A DNA stretch of 64,000 bases from Haloechinothrix alba (GTDB taxonomy: Bacteria; Actinomycetota; Actinomycetes; Mycobacteriales; Pseudonocardiaceae), in assembly GCF_900188115.1 (NCBI RefSeq), contig NZ_FZNW01000003.1, positions 1-64,000 on the forward strand. The letters run 5' to 3'. A program made the position numbers and the translations under genes. Position 1 is the stretch's first letter, and every line of letters begins with the position of its first letter. Positions 55,629 to 64,000 of this stretch are shown here, in pieces. The notes under the pieces were generated by a model. The model saw only the letters and a program-made list of their open reading frames with translations. It did no database searches and was not told the DNA's origin.

Positions 55629-55677
55629 GCTGAATGACGCTTTCGGTCCACGAGACGGACTGAAAGCGTCATTCAGC
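55629..55677. terminator. 21-bp hairpin (palindromic repeat) between convergent genes
   Basis: The left arm spans 55629-55649 and begins GCTGAATGACGCTTTCGG. The right arm spans 55657-55677 and ends AAAGCGTCATTCAGC. Twenty of 21 positions pair and one is G-U, around a 7-base loop. It can terminate both neighbouring genes. Confidence 0.8.
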
Positions 55678-55681
55678 CTTC

Positions 55682-57334
55682 CTAATGGTCGGTTTGCAGG
55701 TCGCGTTGGCGGAAGGCGGTGAGGCCCAGCAGGGCCAGGCCTGCCGCGATCGCGGTCAGCAGGAGCAGGGGCAGCACGGAGAGCTCCTCCGCCGGCAGGT
55801 CGGGTACGTGCCCGAACGGGGAGAGGTTGTTCATCCACTCCGGGAACTGCAGCAAGCCCCCCAGGTAACTGACCACGAAGCCGTACACGGGCACGACCCA
55901 GGTCAGGGTCGCCAGGCGCGGGGCGAGCCCGAACAGCGCTACGGCCAGACCCCCGGTCAGCCACAGCGCCGGAGCGTAAGCCAGAGCCGCCCCCATCGCG
56001 TCGGTGAGCACGGCGGAGTCGCGCAACGCCAGTGCCCCGGCGAGCCCGAGCCCGAGGCCGCCCGCGGCAAGGACCACCACGCCGCCGAGCATGCCGACCA
56101 CGACGTGACCTGCCAACCACCTCGCCCGGGAGACGGCTGTGGCCAGGACGGGTTCGGCCCGGCCGTCGCTCTCCTCGGCACGCGGGCGCAGCGCGGCCAG
56201 CACGACGTAGACGGACGCGATGACGGCGAGCACCACCATGACCATGGAGACGAACGACTCGACGATGCTCGCGCCGCCCATCTCGGCAAGCGCCTCCTCG
56301 AGCATCTCGACGCCTGCGAGCATGTCCTCGACCTCGCTGAGGATGGATCCGTACATCGTCCCCAGCAGGGCCAGCGCCGCTGCGAACCCGATCAACAGGC
56401 CCCTGTGCAGCCGAACGGCGAGCCCGATGGGGTGCCCGAGCGCCACCGATGCGTACCCGCGGCCCTGGCGCGGCCTGCGCAGCCCCGCACCGACGTCGCG
56501 CCGGGTGCTGAGCAGCACCCCTGCCGTGACCAGCGCGGCGGCCGCCGCCGCGGCTACCAGCAGGGGCCACCACCGGTCGTCGACGTAGACCCGGGTGGCC
56601 TGTGCCCAGCCGATCGGGGAGAGCCAGGACAGCCCGCCCTCCCCGATGTCGCCCGCGGCGCGCAGCGCGTAGGCGACCGCGATGGCCGCCAGCCCCATGC
56701 CGGACGCGCCCCGCGAGTGTTCGGTGATCTGGACTGTCACGGCAGCGATGCCGGCGAAGACGATGCCGACGGCTGCGTGTGCCAGCCCGTACAGCAGCGA
56801 TCCTGTCGCCGTGACACCGGTACCGCCGGTGCCGGCGAGCGCGCCTGCCAGCACCACGGCCAGCACGAGGTTGGTGACGATGACCACGCCCAGCGCTGCC
56901 GCCATGTGCGCGTGGCGACCCACGACGGTCGCGCGCACCAGCTCGGCACGCCCGCTCTCCTCCTCGGCCCTGGTGTGCCGAACCACCATCAGCACGCTCA
57001 TCAGGGCGGCGAGCAGCGCGGTGAACCCGAGCAGCTGGTGCCCCATCATCGCGCCGGCCGTGTAGTCCCGGAGGTACTCGGCCGGGCCTGTCATGGCCAG
57101 GCCCGCGGGCGTGTTCATCGTCTCGGCGACGGCCTCGCGGTCGGCTTCGGTGGGGTAGAGGTCCTCGAAGCTGACCAGGTTGACGACGCTGCCGAGCGTG
57201 AGGCCCGCGATCCAGGCGGGGATGCGGATGCGGTCGCGGCGCAGTGCGAAGCGGGCGAGTGCGCCGACGCCTGCCAGTGGCCGCCGGTCACCGCCGCGCG
57301 CGGCGGCGGGTGCCGGCGCCGTGATCGTGGCCAT
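55682..57334 (-). CDS. ABC-2-type exporter permease
   Basis: This 550-aa permease has about twelve hydrophobic helices in two halves (first GHQLLGFTALLAALMSVLMVV, then SMVMVVLAVIASVYVVLAAL), each followed by a charged EE[S]-G-RAE motif (EEESGRAELVRATVVGR, EESDGRAEPVLATAVSR). This duplicated layout is typical of actinobacterial drug or polyketide exporters. Its ATG overlaps the ATPase stop. The substrate is unknown. Confidence 0.87.
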   Translation of the reverse strand: MATITAPAPAAARGGDRRPLAGVGALARFALRRDRIRIPAWIAGLTLGSVVNLVSFEDLYPTEADREAVAETMNTPAGLAMTGPAEYLRDYTAGAMMGHQLLGFTALLAALMSVLMVVRHTRAEEESGRAELVRATVVGRHAHMAAALGVVIVTNLVLAVVLAGALAGTGGTGVTATGSLLYGLAHAAVGIVFAGIAAVTVQITEHSRGASGMGLAAIAVAYALRAAGDIGEGGLSWLSPIGWAQATRVYVDDRWWPLLVAAAAAAALVTAGVLLSTRRDVGAGLRRPRQGRGYASVALGHPIGLAVRLHRGLLIGFAAALALLGTMYGSILSEVEDMLAGVEMLEEALAEMGGASIVESFVSMVMVVLAVIASVYVVLAALRPRAEESDGRAEPVLATAVSRARWLAGHVVVGMLGGVVVLAAGGLGLGLAGALALRDSAVLTDAMGAALAYAPALWLTGGLAVALFGLAPRLATLTWVVPVYGFVVSYLGGLLQFPEWMNNLSPFGHVPDLPAEELSVLPLLLLTAIAAGLALLGLTAFRQRDLQTDH

Positions 57335-58269
57335 CACGACCCCCCGTTCCCGGCCGCCGCGAGGTCCTCGCCGTAGTGCCGCATGAACAGCTGCTCGAGC
57401 GTGGGGGGCTGGCTGACGAGCGACCGGATGCCGAGCCCGTGCAGATGGCCGATCACCGTGTCCAGGTGCTCGCCGTCCACGTCGAACTGCACCTTGCCGT
57501 TCGTCACGACCAGGTCGTGCACCCCGGGCAGCGCGTCGACCCCGGATGCGGGCCGTGCGGTCTCGGCCGTGACGGTCGTCCGGGTCAGGTGCCGCAGCTC
57601 GTCCAGCGTGCCGGACTCGACGATGCGGCCCTGCCTGATGATCGAGATGCGGTCGCACAGCGCTTCGACCTGCGCGAGCGTGTGGCTGGACAGCAGGACC
57701 GTTGTGCCCGCTGCCTTCGCCTCGCGGATGTGCTCGGCGAACACCGACTCCATCAGCGGGTCGAGTCCCGCGGTGGGCTCGTCGAGGACCAGCAGCTCCA
57801 CATCGGACGCCAGGGCCGCGATGATGGCGACCTTCTGCCTGTTGCCTTTGGAGTAGGTGCGGCCCTTCTTGCCGGGGTCGAGGTCGAAACGCTCGCAGAG
57901 CTCGTCACGCCTGCGCCGGTCGAAGCCGCCCCGCAGGCGTGCGAACAGGTCGATCGCCTCACCCCCGGTGAGGTTCGGCCACAGGCTCACGTCGCCGGGC
58001 ACGTAGGCGAGCCTGCGGTGTAGTGCGACCGCGTCGCGCCAGGGGTCGCCGCCGAGCACGGACACCCGGCCCGCGTCGGCCTTGAGCAGTCCGAGCAGGA
58101 CCCGGATCGTCGTCGACTTCCCGGCGCCGTTGGGCCCGAGAAAGCCGTGCACCTCTCCGGTGTGCACGGTCATGGTGAGCTTGTCGAGCGCTCTGGTCTG
58201 GCCGAAGGTCTTGTCGAGTTCGTGTACCGATACGGCGGGTTGGGTCTCCGCGTTCGTCGGTCCAGGCAT
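57334..58269 (-). CDS. ABC exporter ATP-binding protein
   Basis: ATG 58269 with GAGGAA upstream gives 311 aa. DrrA-type ATPase: Walker [20 protein letters not shown]-loop [13 protein letters not shown], signature region [17 protein letters not shown], Walker [16 protein letters not shown] and H-loop [15 protein letters not shown]. The C-terminal domain ([22 protein letters not shown]) is usual for this class. It forms an exporter with the permease and is preceded by a decamer array and a palindromic operator. Confidence 0.9.
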   Translation of the reverse strand: MPGPTNAETQPAVSVHELDKTFGQTRALDKLTMTVHTGEVHGFLGPNGAGKSTTIRVLLGLLKADAGRVSVLGGDPWRDAVALHRRLAYVPGDVSLWPNLTGGEAIDLFARLRGGFDRRRRDELCERFDLDPGKKGRTYSKGNRQKVAIIAALASDVELLVLDEPTAGLDPLMESVFAEHIREAKAAGTTVLLSSHTLAQVEALCDRISIIRQGRIVESGTLDELRHLTRTTVTAETARPASGVDALPGVHDLVVTNGKVQFDVDGEHLDTVIGHLHGLGIRSLVSQPPTLEQLFMRHYGEDLAAAGNGGS

Positions 58270-58360
58270 GGCACGTTCCTCGTCGGTCGGTGTGCACGGG
58301 TGGACGGTCACGGGTGCCGGCGCGATGCGCGCCGGGCGTGGACCGGTGGGTGGTCGGGTG

Positions 58361-58400
58361 AGGGGTCCGGGTGGCTCCGGGTGGCTCCGGATGGCTCCGG
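58361..58400. repeat. Tandem decamer array, 4 units with TCCGG core
   Basis: Units read AGGGGTCCGG, GTGGCTCCGG twice and ATGGCTCCGG, each exactly 10 bp. The array lies 92 bp upstream of the exporter ATPase start on the minus strand. Confidence 0.8.
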
Positions 58401-58597
58401 ATGGCATTGTCGCGCGGGCCGCGACCGGGCTGCCCATCCGTCGTGTCCGGCAGCGGCCCGGGCGCGCTAGCCGGCGGCCGGAGGGTCGGTGTGGGCCGTG
58501 CGCGCGCCCGTGGCTGTGGACAGGCGAGCACGCCGGGACAGCGGCGTGCGATGCCGGGGCGTCGGTGGCAACGTCATACGCCCGAAGGTACAGGTAT

Positions 58598-58613
58598 TTC
58601 ACAAGTTTGTGAA
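58598..58613. promoter_or_regulatory. Palindromic operator upstream of the ABC exporter
   Basis: TTCACAAGTTTGTGAA has perfect 7-bp arms around GT. The AT-rich dyad resembles TetR/GntR-type operators. The cognate regulator is not adjacent. Confidence 0.55.
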
Positions 58614-58657
58614 TAGCTAGTACGTAGTGAATGCCGTGGCCGGTACCTGCTGCCCGG

Positions 58658-59611
58658 TCAGCCCCCGCACAGGCCCGCGAGCAGGAACTCCCGCAGCCCG
58701 TCCAGGTCGGTGTCCATGGCGATGTCCACCGCCCGGGTCTGCGCCGTCCCGGCGGGATGCGGACCGCCACGGCGGCGGTCGATGATGGTGGCTCCCCGGG
58801 ACGGCCCGAACGAGCAGTCCACGTCGAGGGGGTAGCTGACACCGTCGAGGATGCCGGGGCGCAGGGCTTCGGCGACGGCGACGGCGTCGTGCAGCACGAT
58901 GCCGTCCCAGCCGAGCGCCGCGCGGTAATGCTCGAGGTAGTCGGGTACGAGCGCGCACAGTGCCGCTCCTCGCGGGCCGGACCCGCGCAGCGTGTCGAGC
59001 CAGCCGGTACCGACGGCGCAGCGGTAGGTGAGATCGAGGGGGACCAGCACGCACGGCACCGACTCGCCGACCAGCACCCTGCGGGCCGCTTCCGGGTCGC
59101 TCCAGATGTTGAACTCGGCCGCCGCCGTGCTGTTGCCCCCGTGCACGGCGCCTCCCATCACGACGAGGCGCTCGATCTTCGTGGCGAGCTCGGGGTAGGA
59201 GGCCAGCAGCAGCGCGATGTTGGTCAGCGGGCCGATGGGCACGATCGTCACGGGCTCGTCGGCCTCGTCGAGCAGGCGGGCCATCAGGTCGACCGCGCCC
59301 GCGGTGCGCGCCGCCCGGGTGCTGTTCGGCAGGGCGGCCGAACGTCCGGACAGCCCGTCCGAACCGTGTGCGTGGTGCGCCCTGTGCGGCTGCGGGTGCA
59401 CCAGCGGGCGGTCCGCGCCGGCGGCGACCGGAACGTCCTCGCGCTCGCACAGTGCGAGCACCCGGCGCGCGTTGGCCGTGGTCGCCGGCAGTGCCACGTT
59501 GCCGAACACGGTGGTCACCGCGAGCAGCTCCGCACCCGGGTCGAGCGCGGCCAGCGTGATGGCGAAGGCGTCGTCGACGCCGGGATCGGTGTCGATGATG
59601 AGTCGGGTCAC
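58658..59611 (-). CDS. Inosine-uridine-type nucleoside hydrolase
   Basis: This 317-aa nucleoside N-ribohydrolase starts at GTG 59611. The calcium-binding signature [15 protein letters not shown] is at the N-terminus, and [20 protein letters not shown] and [11 protein letters not shown] line the active site, with the His of [11 protein letters not shown] near the C-terminus. It hydrolyses purine or pyrimidine ribonucleosides for salvage. It is divergent from the acyltransferase gene. Confidence 0.92.
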   Translation of the reverse strand: MTRLIIDTDPGVDDAFAITLAALDPGAELLAVTTVFGNVALPATTANARRVLALCEREDVPVAAGADRPLVHPQPHRAHHAHGSDGLSGRSAALPNSTRAARTAGAVDLMARLLDEADEPVTIVPIGPLTNIALLLASYPELATKIERLVVMGGAVHGGNSTAAAEFNIWSDPEAARRVLVGESVPCVLVPLDLTYRCAVGTGWLDTLRGSGPRGAALCALVPDYLEHYRAALGWDGIVLHDAVAVAEALRPGILDGVSYPLDVDCSFGPSRGATIIDRRRGGPHPAGTAQTRAVDIAMDTDLDGLREFLLAGLCGG

Positions 59612-59705
59612 GCCTGCAGAGTCTGTCGCCAACCGCGCCGCTGCCGCGAGCGGGGGCGCGTCCCGATCGCCCTCGCCGGGGACCGGTGGCGGTTGGCCGC
59701 TGGCG

Positions 59706-59711
59706 TAGGCT
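59706..59711 (+). promoter_or_regulatory. Probable -10 element for a leaderless acyltransferase transcript
   Basis: TAGGCT ends 8 bases before ATG 59720 with no ribosome site, the same geometry as at glgP. Confidence 0.4.
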
Positions 59712-59719
59712 GCACGGAT

Positions 59720-60481
59720 ATGACGGCGATGTGGAGCTCGCCCGCCATCGACCGGTTCCACGCGTGGCGGCGCACACGGAAGGACCCGCGCCAGGCGAGG
59801 TTTCTCACCCGGCAGTCGGTGCGGTGGGTGCTGCGCAACCGCGCGTACACGCCCTGGTACCTGGTCCGCTACATCCGGCTGCTGCGCTTCCGCCTCGCCA
59901 ACCCGCACATCATCCTGCGCGGCATGGTCTTCCTCGGCAAGGACGTGGAGATCCACGCCAGGGCCGGTTACGGGCAGCTGGAGATCGGCCGCTGGGTACA
60001 CATCGGCGACGGCAATGCCGTGCGGTGCCACGAGGGCTCCCTGCGGATCGGGGACAAGGTGGTCTTCGGCAGGCAGAACGTGGTCAACGGTTACCTCGAC
60101 ATCGAGATCGGCGAGGCCGCACTCATCGCCGACTGGGTATACATCTGCGACTTCGATCATGTGATCAGCGATATCCACGAACCGATCAAGGACCAGGGCA
60201 TCGTCAAGGCCCCTGTCCGGATCGGACCGGAGACGTGGGTCGGCACCAAGGTCTCGGTGCTGCGCGAGACCCGGGTCGGCAGGGGGTGCGTGCTCGGCGC
60301 GCACGCGGTCGTGCGGGGGGACATCGAGGACTACGGCATCGCCGTGGGCTCGCCTGCTCGCGTGGTGCGCAACCGGGTCGACGACTACGAGGCCGACCGC
60401 GCTCGCCGAGAAGCCGTCGCCGACATGGCACGCAAGGCCAACGAGGCGCTCCAGCAGAGCCTGGGTGAGCCGGACCGTTGA
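59720..60481 (+). CDS. Hexapeptide-repeat (LbH) acyltransferase
   Basis: This 253-aa protein has a basic N-terminal region (WRRTRKDPRQARFLTRQSVRWVLRNR) and a left-handed beta-helix made of hexapeptide repeats (IHARAGYGQLEIGRWVHIGDG to VRIGPETWVGTKVSVL). The catalytic His of the family probably lies in CDFDHVISDIH. These enzymes O-acetylate sugars or transfer acyl groups from CoA. The basic start suggests membrane-surface association. The substrate is unknown. Confidence 0.85.
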   Translation: MTAMWSSPAIDRFHAWRRTRKDPRQARFLTRQSVRWVLRNRAYTPWYLVRYIRLLRFRLANPHIILRGMVFLGKDVEIHARAGYGQLEIGRWVHIGDGNAVRCHEGSLRIGDKVVFGRQNVVNGYLDIEIGEAALIADWVYICDFDHVISDIHEPIKDQGIVKAPVRIGPETWVGTKVSVLRETRVGRGCVLGAHAVVRGDIEDYGIAVGSPARVVRNRVDDYEADRARREAVADMARKANEALQQSLGEPDR

Positions 60482-60507
60482 CCGGTGTACCGGTCGCGGC
60501 GGGCGCG

Positions 60508-61602
60508 TCAGAACCAGGTCCCGCGGCGTAGGTCGTCCTCGGTACTGACCAGGATCTGTTCCGAGCGGTCGATGAAGCGTTCCAGGTCGTGCGGCAGGAG
60601 TCGCCTGCGGCCGACGTAGTAGAGCACGGTTCCTGCGGGGACCTCCTCGTACCAGGAGGGGCTGACCTGCAGGTCGGTGCCGCGGCGAATGGCAAGCACC
60701 GTCGCGGCGTTCCACCGGCCGAGCGCCTGCTGGAACTCGCCGAACGTCCGGCCGGGCAGGCTGTCCGGCACGGTCACCGAGTAGGTGTTGCGGTCGCTGT
60801 GCCGCATCAGCTCGCCGTAGACCTGCGACATGCCGGGGTCGTGCAGTTCCTCGCTGAGCACGTCCACCGCGTACCACTGGATGCACGACGCGTTGCCCGC
60901 GATCCGCGCGATGGTCTGCGCGTGGTCCATCTCGTGCAGGCTCACCACGATGTGCACGTCCGGGTTGGCGTGACTGACCGCCACGGTGACCTTGAGCGCC
61001 TCGTTGTCGTCACGCGCATCGACCAGCACGGATCGCGCAGCCGGTACGGCCGCGCGGCGCAGGACCTCGTCGTCGGTGAGGTCGCCCCGGATGAAGTGCA
61101 CGTCCTCGCGGTCGGGCAGCGGGTGCTGCTGTAGCCGGTCCGGCCAGTCACAGATCGCCACCTCGCGCGGTTCGTCGGCGATGAGCCGGTCCACCAGCCT
61201 CTCGGTGCGGCCCGCCGAGTAGCCGAGGATGATGATGTGCCCGGAGAGCTTGAGCTCGCCCCGCCCTTGCATGCGGATCCCTCTCGCCTTCGTGATCGTC
61301 GCGGCGATGCTGGTGAACAGCGTGGTGATGGTCACGATGCCGCCGACGATCACGTACACGCCCACCAGCTGCCCGAGTGGTGTGGACGGGTGGAAGTCCT
61401 GCTGGCCGGAGGATGCCGGTGTGACGGTCGTGGCGAACCACCACCAGTAGGCATCCCCGTCGGTGATACGCGCGCCCGCCGGTTCGGCCACGGCCATCAG
61501 CAACCAGCCCGTGACGAACACGAAGGCGAAGATCTCGAGCGGCAATGCCCAGCTCGCCTTGCGTTTGACGTGCCGGAAGGCGCGCGACAGGTACGGCAGC
61601 AC
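60508..61602 (-). CDS. Potassium-channel-like protein with TrkA-N/RCK domain and altered filter
   Basis: This 364-aa protein has two membrane helices (about 18-40 and 78-104) flanking a pore-loop region, then a TrkA-N Rossmann domain (LSGHIIILGYSAGRTERLVDRL) and a C-terminal TrkA-C-like part. The layout is that of MthK/Kch-type channels. The selectivity filter expected as TVGYGD is replaced by TTVTPASSGQQDFHP, so K+ selectivity is doubtful. A regulated cation channel or sensor is possible. A decamer array lies just upstream. Confidence 0.8.
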   Translation of the reverse strand: MLPYLSRAFRHVKRKASWALPLEIFAFVFVTGWLLMAVAEPAGARITDGDAYWWWFATTVTPASSGQQDFHPSTPLGQLVGVYVIVGGIVTITTLFTSIAATITKARGIRMQGRGELKLSGHIIILGYSAGRTERLVDRLIADEPREVAICDWPDRLQQHPLPDREDVHFIRGDLTDDEVLRRAAVPAARSVLVDARDDNEALKVTVAVSHANPDVHIVVSLHEMDHAQTIARIAGNASCIQWYAVDVLSEELHDPGMSQVYGELMRHSDRNTYSVTVPDSLPGRTFGEFQQALGRWNAATVLAIRRGTDLQVSPSWYEEVPAGTVLYYVGRRRLLPHDLERFIDRSEQILVSTEDDLRRGTWF

Positions 61603-61660
61603 GCCTCAAGGCTAACCCGGCAAGCCTGATGTACCGGAAGTTCGCGCACATCTCACCCGA

Positions 61661-61720
61661 CGGCCGGTGCGAATCGGTGCGAACCGGTGCCGACCGGTGC
61701 CTGCCGGTGCCCGCCGGTCA
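61661..61720. repeat. Tandem decamer array, 6 units with CCGGTGC core
   Basis: Six 10-bp units read CGGCCGGTGC, GAATCGGTGC, GAACCGGTGC, CGACCGGTGC, CTGCCGGTGC and CCGCCGGTCA. The last unit overlaps the ramB stop codon. The array lies 59 bp upstream of the channel gene start on the minus strand. Confidence 0.85.
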
Positions 61721-63148
61721 GTCGGCCTTCGGCACGGCGGGGTAGGGCACGAAGGTGCTGGTGTTCTCGTCGACGGTGAGCTGCTTGCCGATCGTGGGGA
61801 AGGCGCGCTGCGGGCAGGCTTGCCGCTCGCACACCTTGCAGCCCATCCCGATCGGGGTGGCGGCGGTACCGTCGTCGAGGTCGAGCCCTGTCGAGTACAC
61901 GAGCCTGCGCGCGTGCCGCAGCTCGCAGCCGAGACCGACGCTGAAGATCTTGCCGGGCGTGCCGTACCCACCGATGTTGCGGTAGACGGTGCGCGCGATC
62001 CAGAAGTAGCGCTTGCCGTCCGGCATCTCGGCAACCTGCGTCAGGATCTTGCCCGGCGAGGCGAACGCCTCGTAGACGGTCCACAGCGGGCACGACCCGC
62101 CGACGCGGGAGAAGTGGAACCCGGCAGCGGACTGCCGCTTCGACATGTTGCCCGCGCGGTCGACGCGCACGAACGAGAAGGGGATGCCGCGCTTCTTGGG
62201 ACGCTGCAGGGTGGACAGGCGGTGGCAGACGGTTTCGAACCCGACGCCGAAGTGGTCACACAGCCGTTCGATGTCGTAGCGGTAGCTCTCCGCGCGGGAG
62301 TGGAACTCGGTATAGGGCAGAACCAGCGCGCCGGCGAAGTAGTTCGCAAGACCCACGCGAGCGAGTGAGCGGGCGGCCGAACCGGAGAACGCCCAGGAGT
62401 CGGCGAGCTCGTTGATCAGCTCGGCGTGCTCGAGGAGGGCGATCTGCGAGGCCATCCGGAACGCCTGCTGGCCGACACGCATGCTCGGGGCCATGCGGAG
62501 CACCCGGGTGTCCGGCTCGTACCGGTGCTGCTCGCCGCGGGACTCGTCGATGCCCTCGGAGGTCGAGTGCACGCCGTAGGACTCGGCGAGGGTGTCGCGC
62601 AGCGCGTTGCGCAGGTCGCCACCGCGCACCAGACCGAGCTCGACCGCGAGACGCTCGGCCCGCTCGTCCAGCTCGGCGACGTAGTTCTCCCGCTCGTAGA
62701 AGAAGTCGCGCACTTCCTCGTGGGGCAGCGGCGCCGCTGCGCTGCCGTGCTGACCCCGCCCGTCTTCGGTGACAAGGGCCGCGGTGTTCTCCACCGCGTC
62801 GCGGTACCGCCTGTGCAGCTTGACAAGGGACTCGGCCACCGACGGGAGGTTGGTCGCCAGGTCGTTGATCTCGCTGTCGGACACCGATGCGCCGACCGAC
62901 TCGTCCAGCAGGGCCTCGCGCACGTCGGCGACGAGCCGCCCGGTGTCGTTGCTGGCGAAGAACTCCGCGTCCACCCCGAAGGCCTCGGTCAGCCGCAGGA
63001 GCACCGGCACGGTCAGCGGGCGCGCGTTGTGCTCGATCTGGTTGAGGTAGCTCGGTGAGATCTCCAACACTCTGGCCAGGTCGGCCTGGCTCATGCTGCG
63101 GTCCTCACGCAGGTGCCGGAGCTTCGCGCCGGCGAACGTTTTCTCCAT
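61718..63148 (-). CDS. ramB: RamB-type regulator of acetate/glyoxylate metabolism (XRE plus short-chain fatty acyl domain)
   Basis: This 476-aa protein has an N-terminal Cro/C1 helix-turn-helix ([30 protein letters not shown]). It is followed by an IrrE-like ImmA/peptidase fold region ([38 protein letters not shown]) and a C-terminal Cys-rich segment ([17 protein letters not shown]). It is orthologous in layout to RamB of corynebacteria and mycobacteria, which controls isocitrate lyase in response to acyl-CoA supply. It is divergent from aceA, with TTTGCAAA-type sites between them. Confidence 0.93.
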   Translation of the reverse strand: MEKTFAGAKLRHLREDRSMSQADLARVLEISPSYLNQIEHNARPLTVPVLLRLTEAFGVDAEFFASNDTGRLVADVREALLDESVGASVSDSEINDLATNLPSVAESLVKLHRRYRDAVENTAALVTEDGRGQHGSAAAPLPHEEVRDFFYERENYVAELDERAERLAVELGLVRGGDLRNALRDTLAESYGVHSTSEGIDESRGEQHRYEPDTRVLRMAPSMRVGQQAFRMASQIALLEHAELINELADSWAFSGSAARSLARVGLANYFAGALVLPYTEFHSRAESYRYDIERLCDHFGVGFETVCHRLSTLQRPKKRGIPFSFVRVDRAGNMSKRQSAAGFHFSRVGGSCPLWTVYEAFASPGKILTQVAEMPDGKRYFWIARTVYRNIGGYGTPGKIFSVGLGCELRHARRLVYSTGLDLDDGTAATPIGMGCKVCERQACPQRAFPTIGKQLTVDENTSTFVPYPAVPKAD

Positions 63149-63452
63149 GGACCCACTCCCTGGCCGCGGATTGTTCGGAGCCGGCCCGCGCGTCGCCGTG
63201 AATCAGCCGGACGCCGAGCCAATACCTTTGCATCCTTCGCAAGATGGTAGACCTGCTTTACAGAAATTTGCAAATTCACTCACTGGCGTTGTTTTCGCTG
63301 GGCATGCCAAGGTCTCTACAGACAGCGAGAAATCGCAACGTTTGCAAAGGCTCTGCCTGAGAGGGTCTCGCACCCGAGGGCGCGCGGACGGCCGCACGTT
63401 CGACGGTGCACGACCCGACTCGTGGATCAGACACAAGGACTCTGGAGAACGG
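63149..63452. promoter_or_regulatory. ramB-aceA divergent control region with RamB-like sites
   Basis: These 304 bp contain TTTGCAAA at 63267-63274 (inside AAATTTGCAAATT) and at 63341-63348, and a partial copy ACCTTTGCATCCTTCGCAAG at 63224-63243. The RamB consensus known from corynebacteria contains CTTTGCAAA, so self-control and aceA control are expected. Confidence 0.7.
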
Positions 63453-64000
63453 ATGACCGAGAAGAGCAAGACACCGGAGCAGGCCGCAGCGGAGCTCGCC
63501 GCCGACTGGGAGAACAACCCGCGGTGGAAGGGCATCACGCGCCCCTACAGCGCGGCTGACGTGGTCAAGCTGCGCGGCAGTGTGGTCGAGGAGAACACGT
63601 ACGCACGCCGTGGCGCGGAGAAGCTCTGGGACCTGCTCAACAACGAGGACTACATTCACGCCCTCGGCGCCCTGACCGGGAACCAGGCGGTGCAGCAGGT
63701 GCGGGCCGGGCTCCAGGCGATCTACCTGTCCGGTTGGCAGGTCGCGGGCGATGCCAACCTGGCAGGCCAGACCTACCCGGACCAGAGCCTGTACCCGGCG
63801 AACTCGGTCCCGGCGGTGGTGCGCAGGATCAACAACGCCCTCGCCCGCGCCGACCAGATCACCTGGGCCGAGGGCGACACCAGCATCGACTGGTTCGCGC
63901 CGATCGTGGCCGACGCCGAGGCGGGCTTCGGCGGCCCGCTCAATGCCTTCGAGCTGATGAAGGGCATGATCTCCGCCGGTGCCGCGGGTGTGCACTGGGA
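63453..64000 (+). CDS. aceA: Isocitrate lyase, 3' end outside window
   Basis: ATG 63453 has GGAGA 7 bases upstream and the frame is open to the right edge (182 codons). The start [68 protein letters not shown] and the metal-site segment [20 protein letters not shown] are diagnostic of isocitrate lyase, which splits isocitrate to glyoxylate and succinate. The catalytic KKCGH motif lies beyond the window. It is needed for growth on acetate, fatty acids or acetyl-CoA-yielding hydrocarbons. Divergent RamB is its likely regulator. Confidence 0.95.
   Translation, partial: MTEKSKTPEQAAAELAADWENNPRWKGITRPYSAADVVKLRGSVVEENTYARRGAEKLWDLLNNEDYIHALGALTGNQAVQQVRAGLQAIYLSGWQVAGDANLAGQTYPDQSLYPANSVPAVVRRINNALARADQITWAEGDTSIDWFAPIVADAEAGFGGPLNAFELMKGMISAGAAGVHW

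Larger units (their letters stand above)
58270..58657. promoter_or_regulatory. Leader and promoter region of the ABC exporter
   Basis: No convincing gene is seen in these 388 bp. They hold a 10-bp-period array near the ATPase gene and a 16-bp palindrome near the nucleoside hydrolase end. Confidence 0.45.

Overview
The window is about 70% GC, uses many GTG starts, and carries typical actinobacterial genes: a RamB-type regulator divergent from isocitrate lyase, a WS/DGAT acyltransferase, a DivIVA-like coiled-coil protein, a DUF222 protein and SPW and DUF3817 membrane proteins. It most resembles a chromosome segment of a Pseudonocardiales-type actinobacterium (Amycolatopsis/Pseudonocardia relatives). 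That placement is inferred from gene content, not from a marker gene.

Layout. 1-5985: partial DUF222 protein, M50-like membrane peptidase, divergent ProA-like dehydrogenase, class III adenylate cyclase, universal stress protein, coiled-coil protein. 6068-10826: a CoA-ester block with crotonyl-CoA carboxylase/reductase, methylmalonyl-CoA epimerase, thiolase and the B12-mutase chaperone MeaB. 10933-14191: small ABM monooxygenase, reduced enoyl-CoA hydratase, unknown 95-aa protein and an AcoR/MimR-like activator. 14604-27686: IclR regulator followed by a propane-monooxygenase-type operon (prmA-prmB-prmC-prmD, amidohydrolase, DUF59 protein, Zn-alcohol dehydrogenase, dedicated GroEL, two SseB-domain proteins, aldehyde dehydrogenase, Nudix), closed by a 16-bp hairpin. 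28158-28259: a 33-codon peptide gene. 28655-33020: a FecCD/BtuCD-type ABC importer behind a cobalamin riboswitch, hence probably a vitamin B12 importer. 33217-37302: DUF3817, WS/DGAT, MarR, thioredoxin-TPR protein.

37354-47186 is one minus-strand block of C1 and methyl-group metabolism: a DmdA/GcvT-like THF methyltransferase, MetF, formate-THF ligase, GntR regulator, dimethylglycine dehydrogenase-like flavoprotein, EtfB, EtfA and IclR. Two pairs of near-identical 15-bp palindromes, both spaced 18 bp apart, lie before the first gene and before the GntR gene and probably define its regulon. 47394-61602 holds a secreted zinc-peptidase-like lipoprotein, alpha-glucan phosphorylase, ABC systems, enoyl-CoA hydratase, two methyltransferases, nucleoside hydrolase, acyltransferase and a channel-like TrkA-N protein. 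61718-64000 is RamB and the start of isocitrate lyase.

How it fits together (inference): propane or a related small hydrocarbon is hydroxylated and oxidised by the prm operon. C2/C3 CoA products would pass through Ccr, epimerase and the B12-dependent mutase protected by MeaB, with B12 supplied by the riboswitch-controlled importer, and through the glyoxylate shunt under RamB. The THF cluster separately recovers methyl groups and reducing power from methylated compounds. The least explained items are the 33-codon peptide, three decamer repeat arrays with CCGG cores, the Nudix/SseB tail of the monooxygenase operon and the paired operators.
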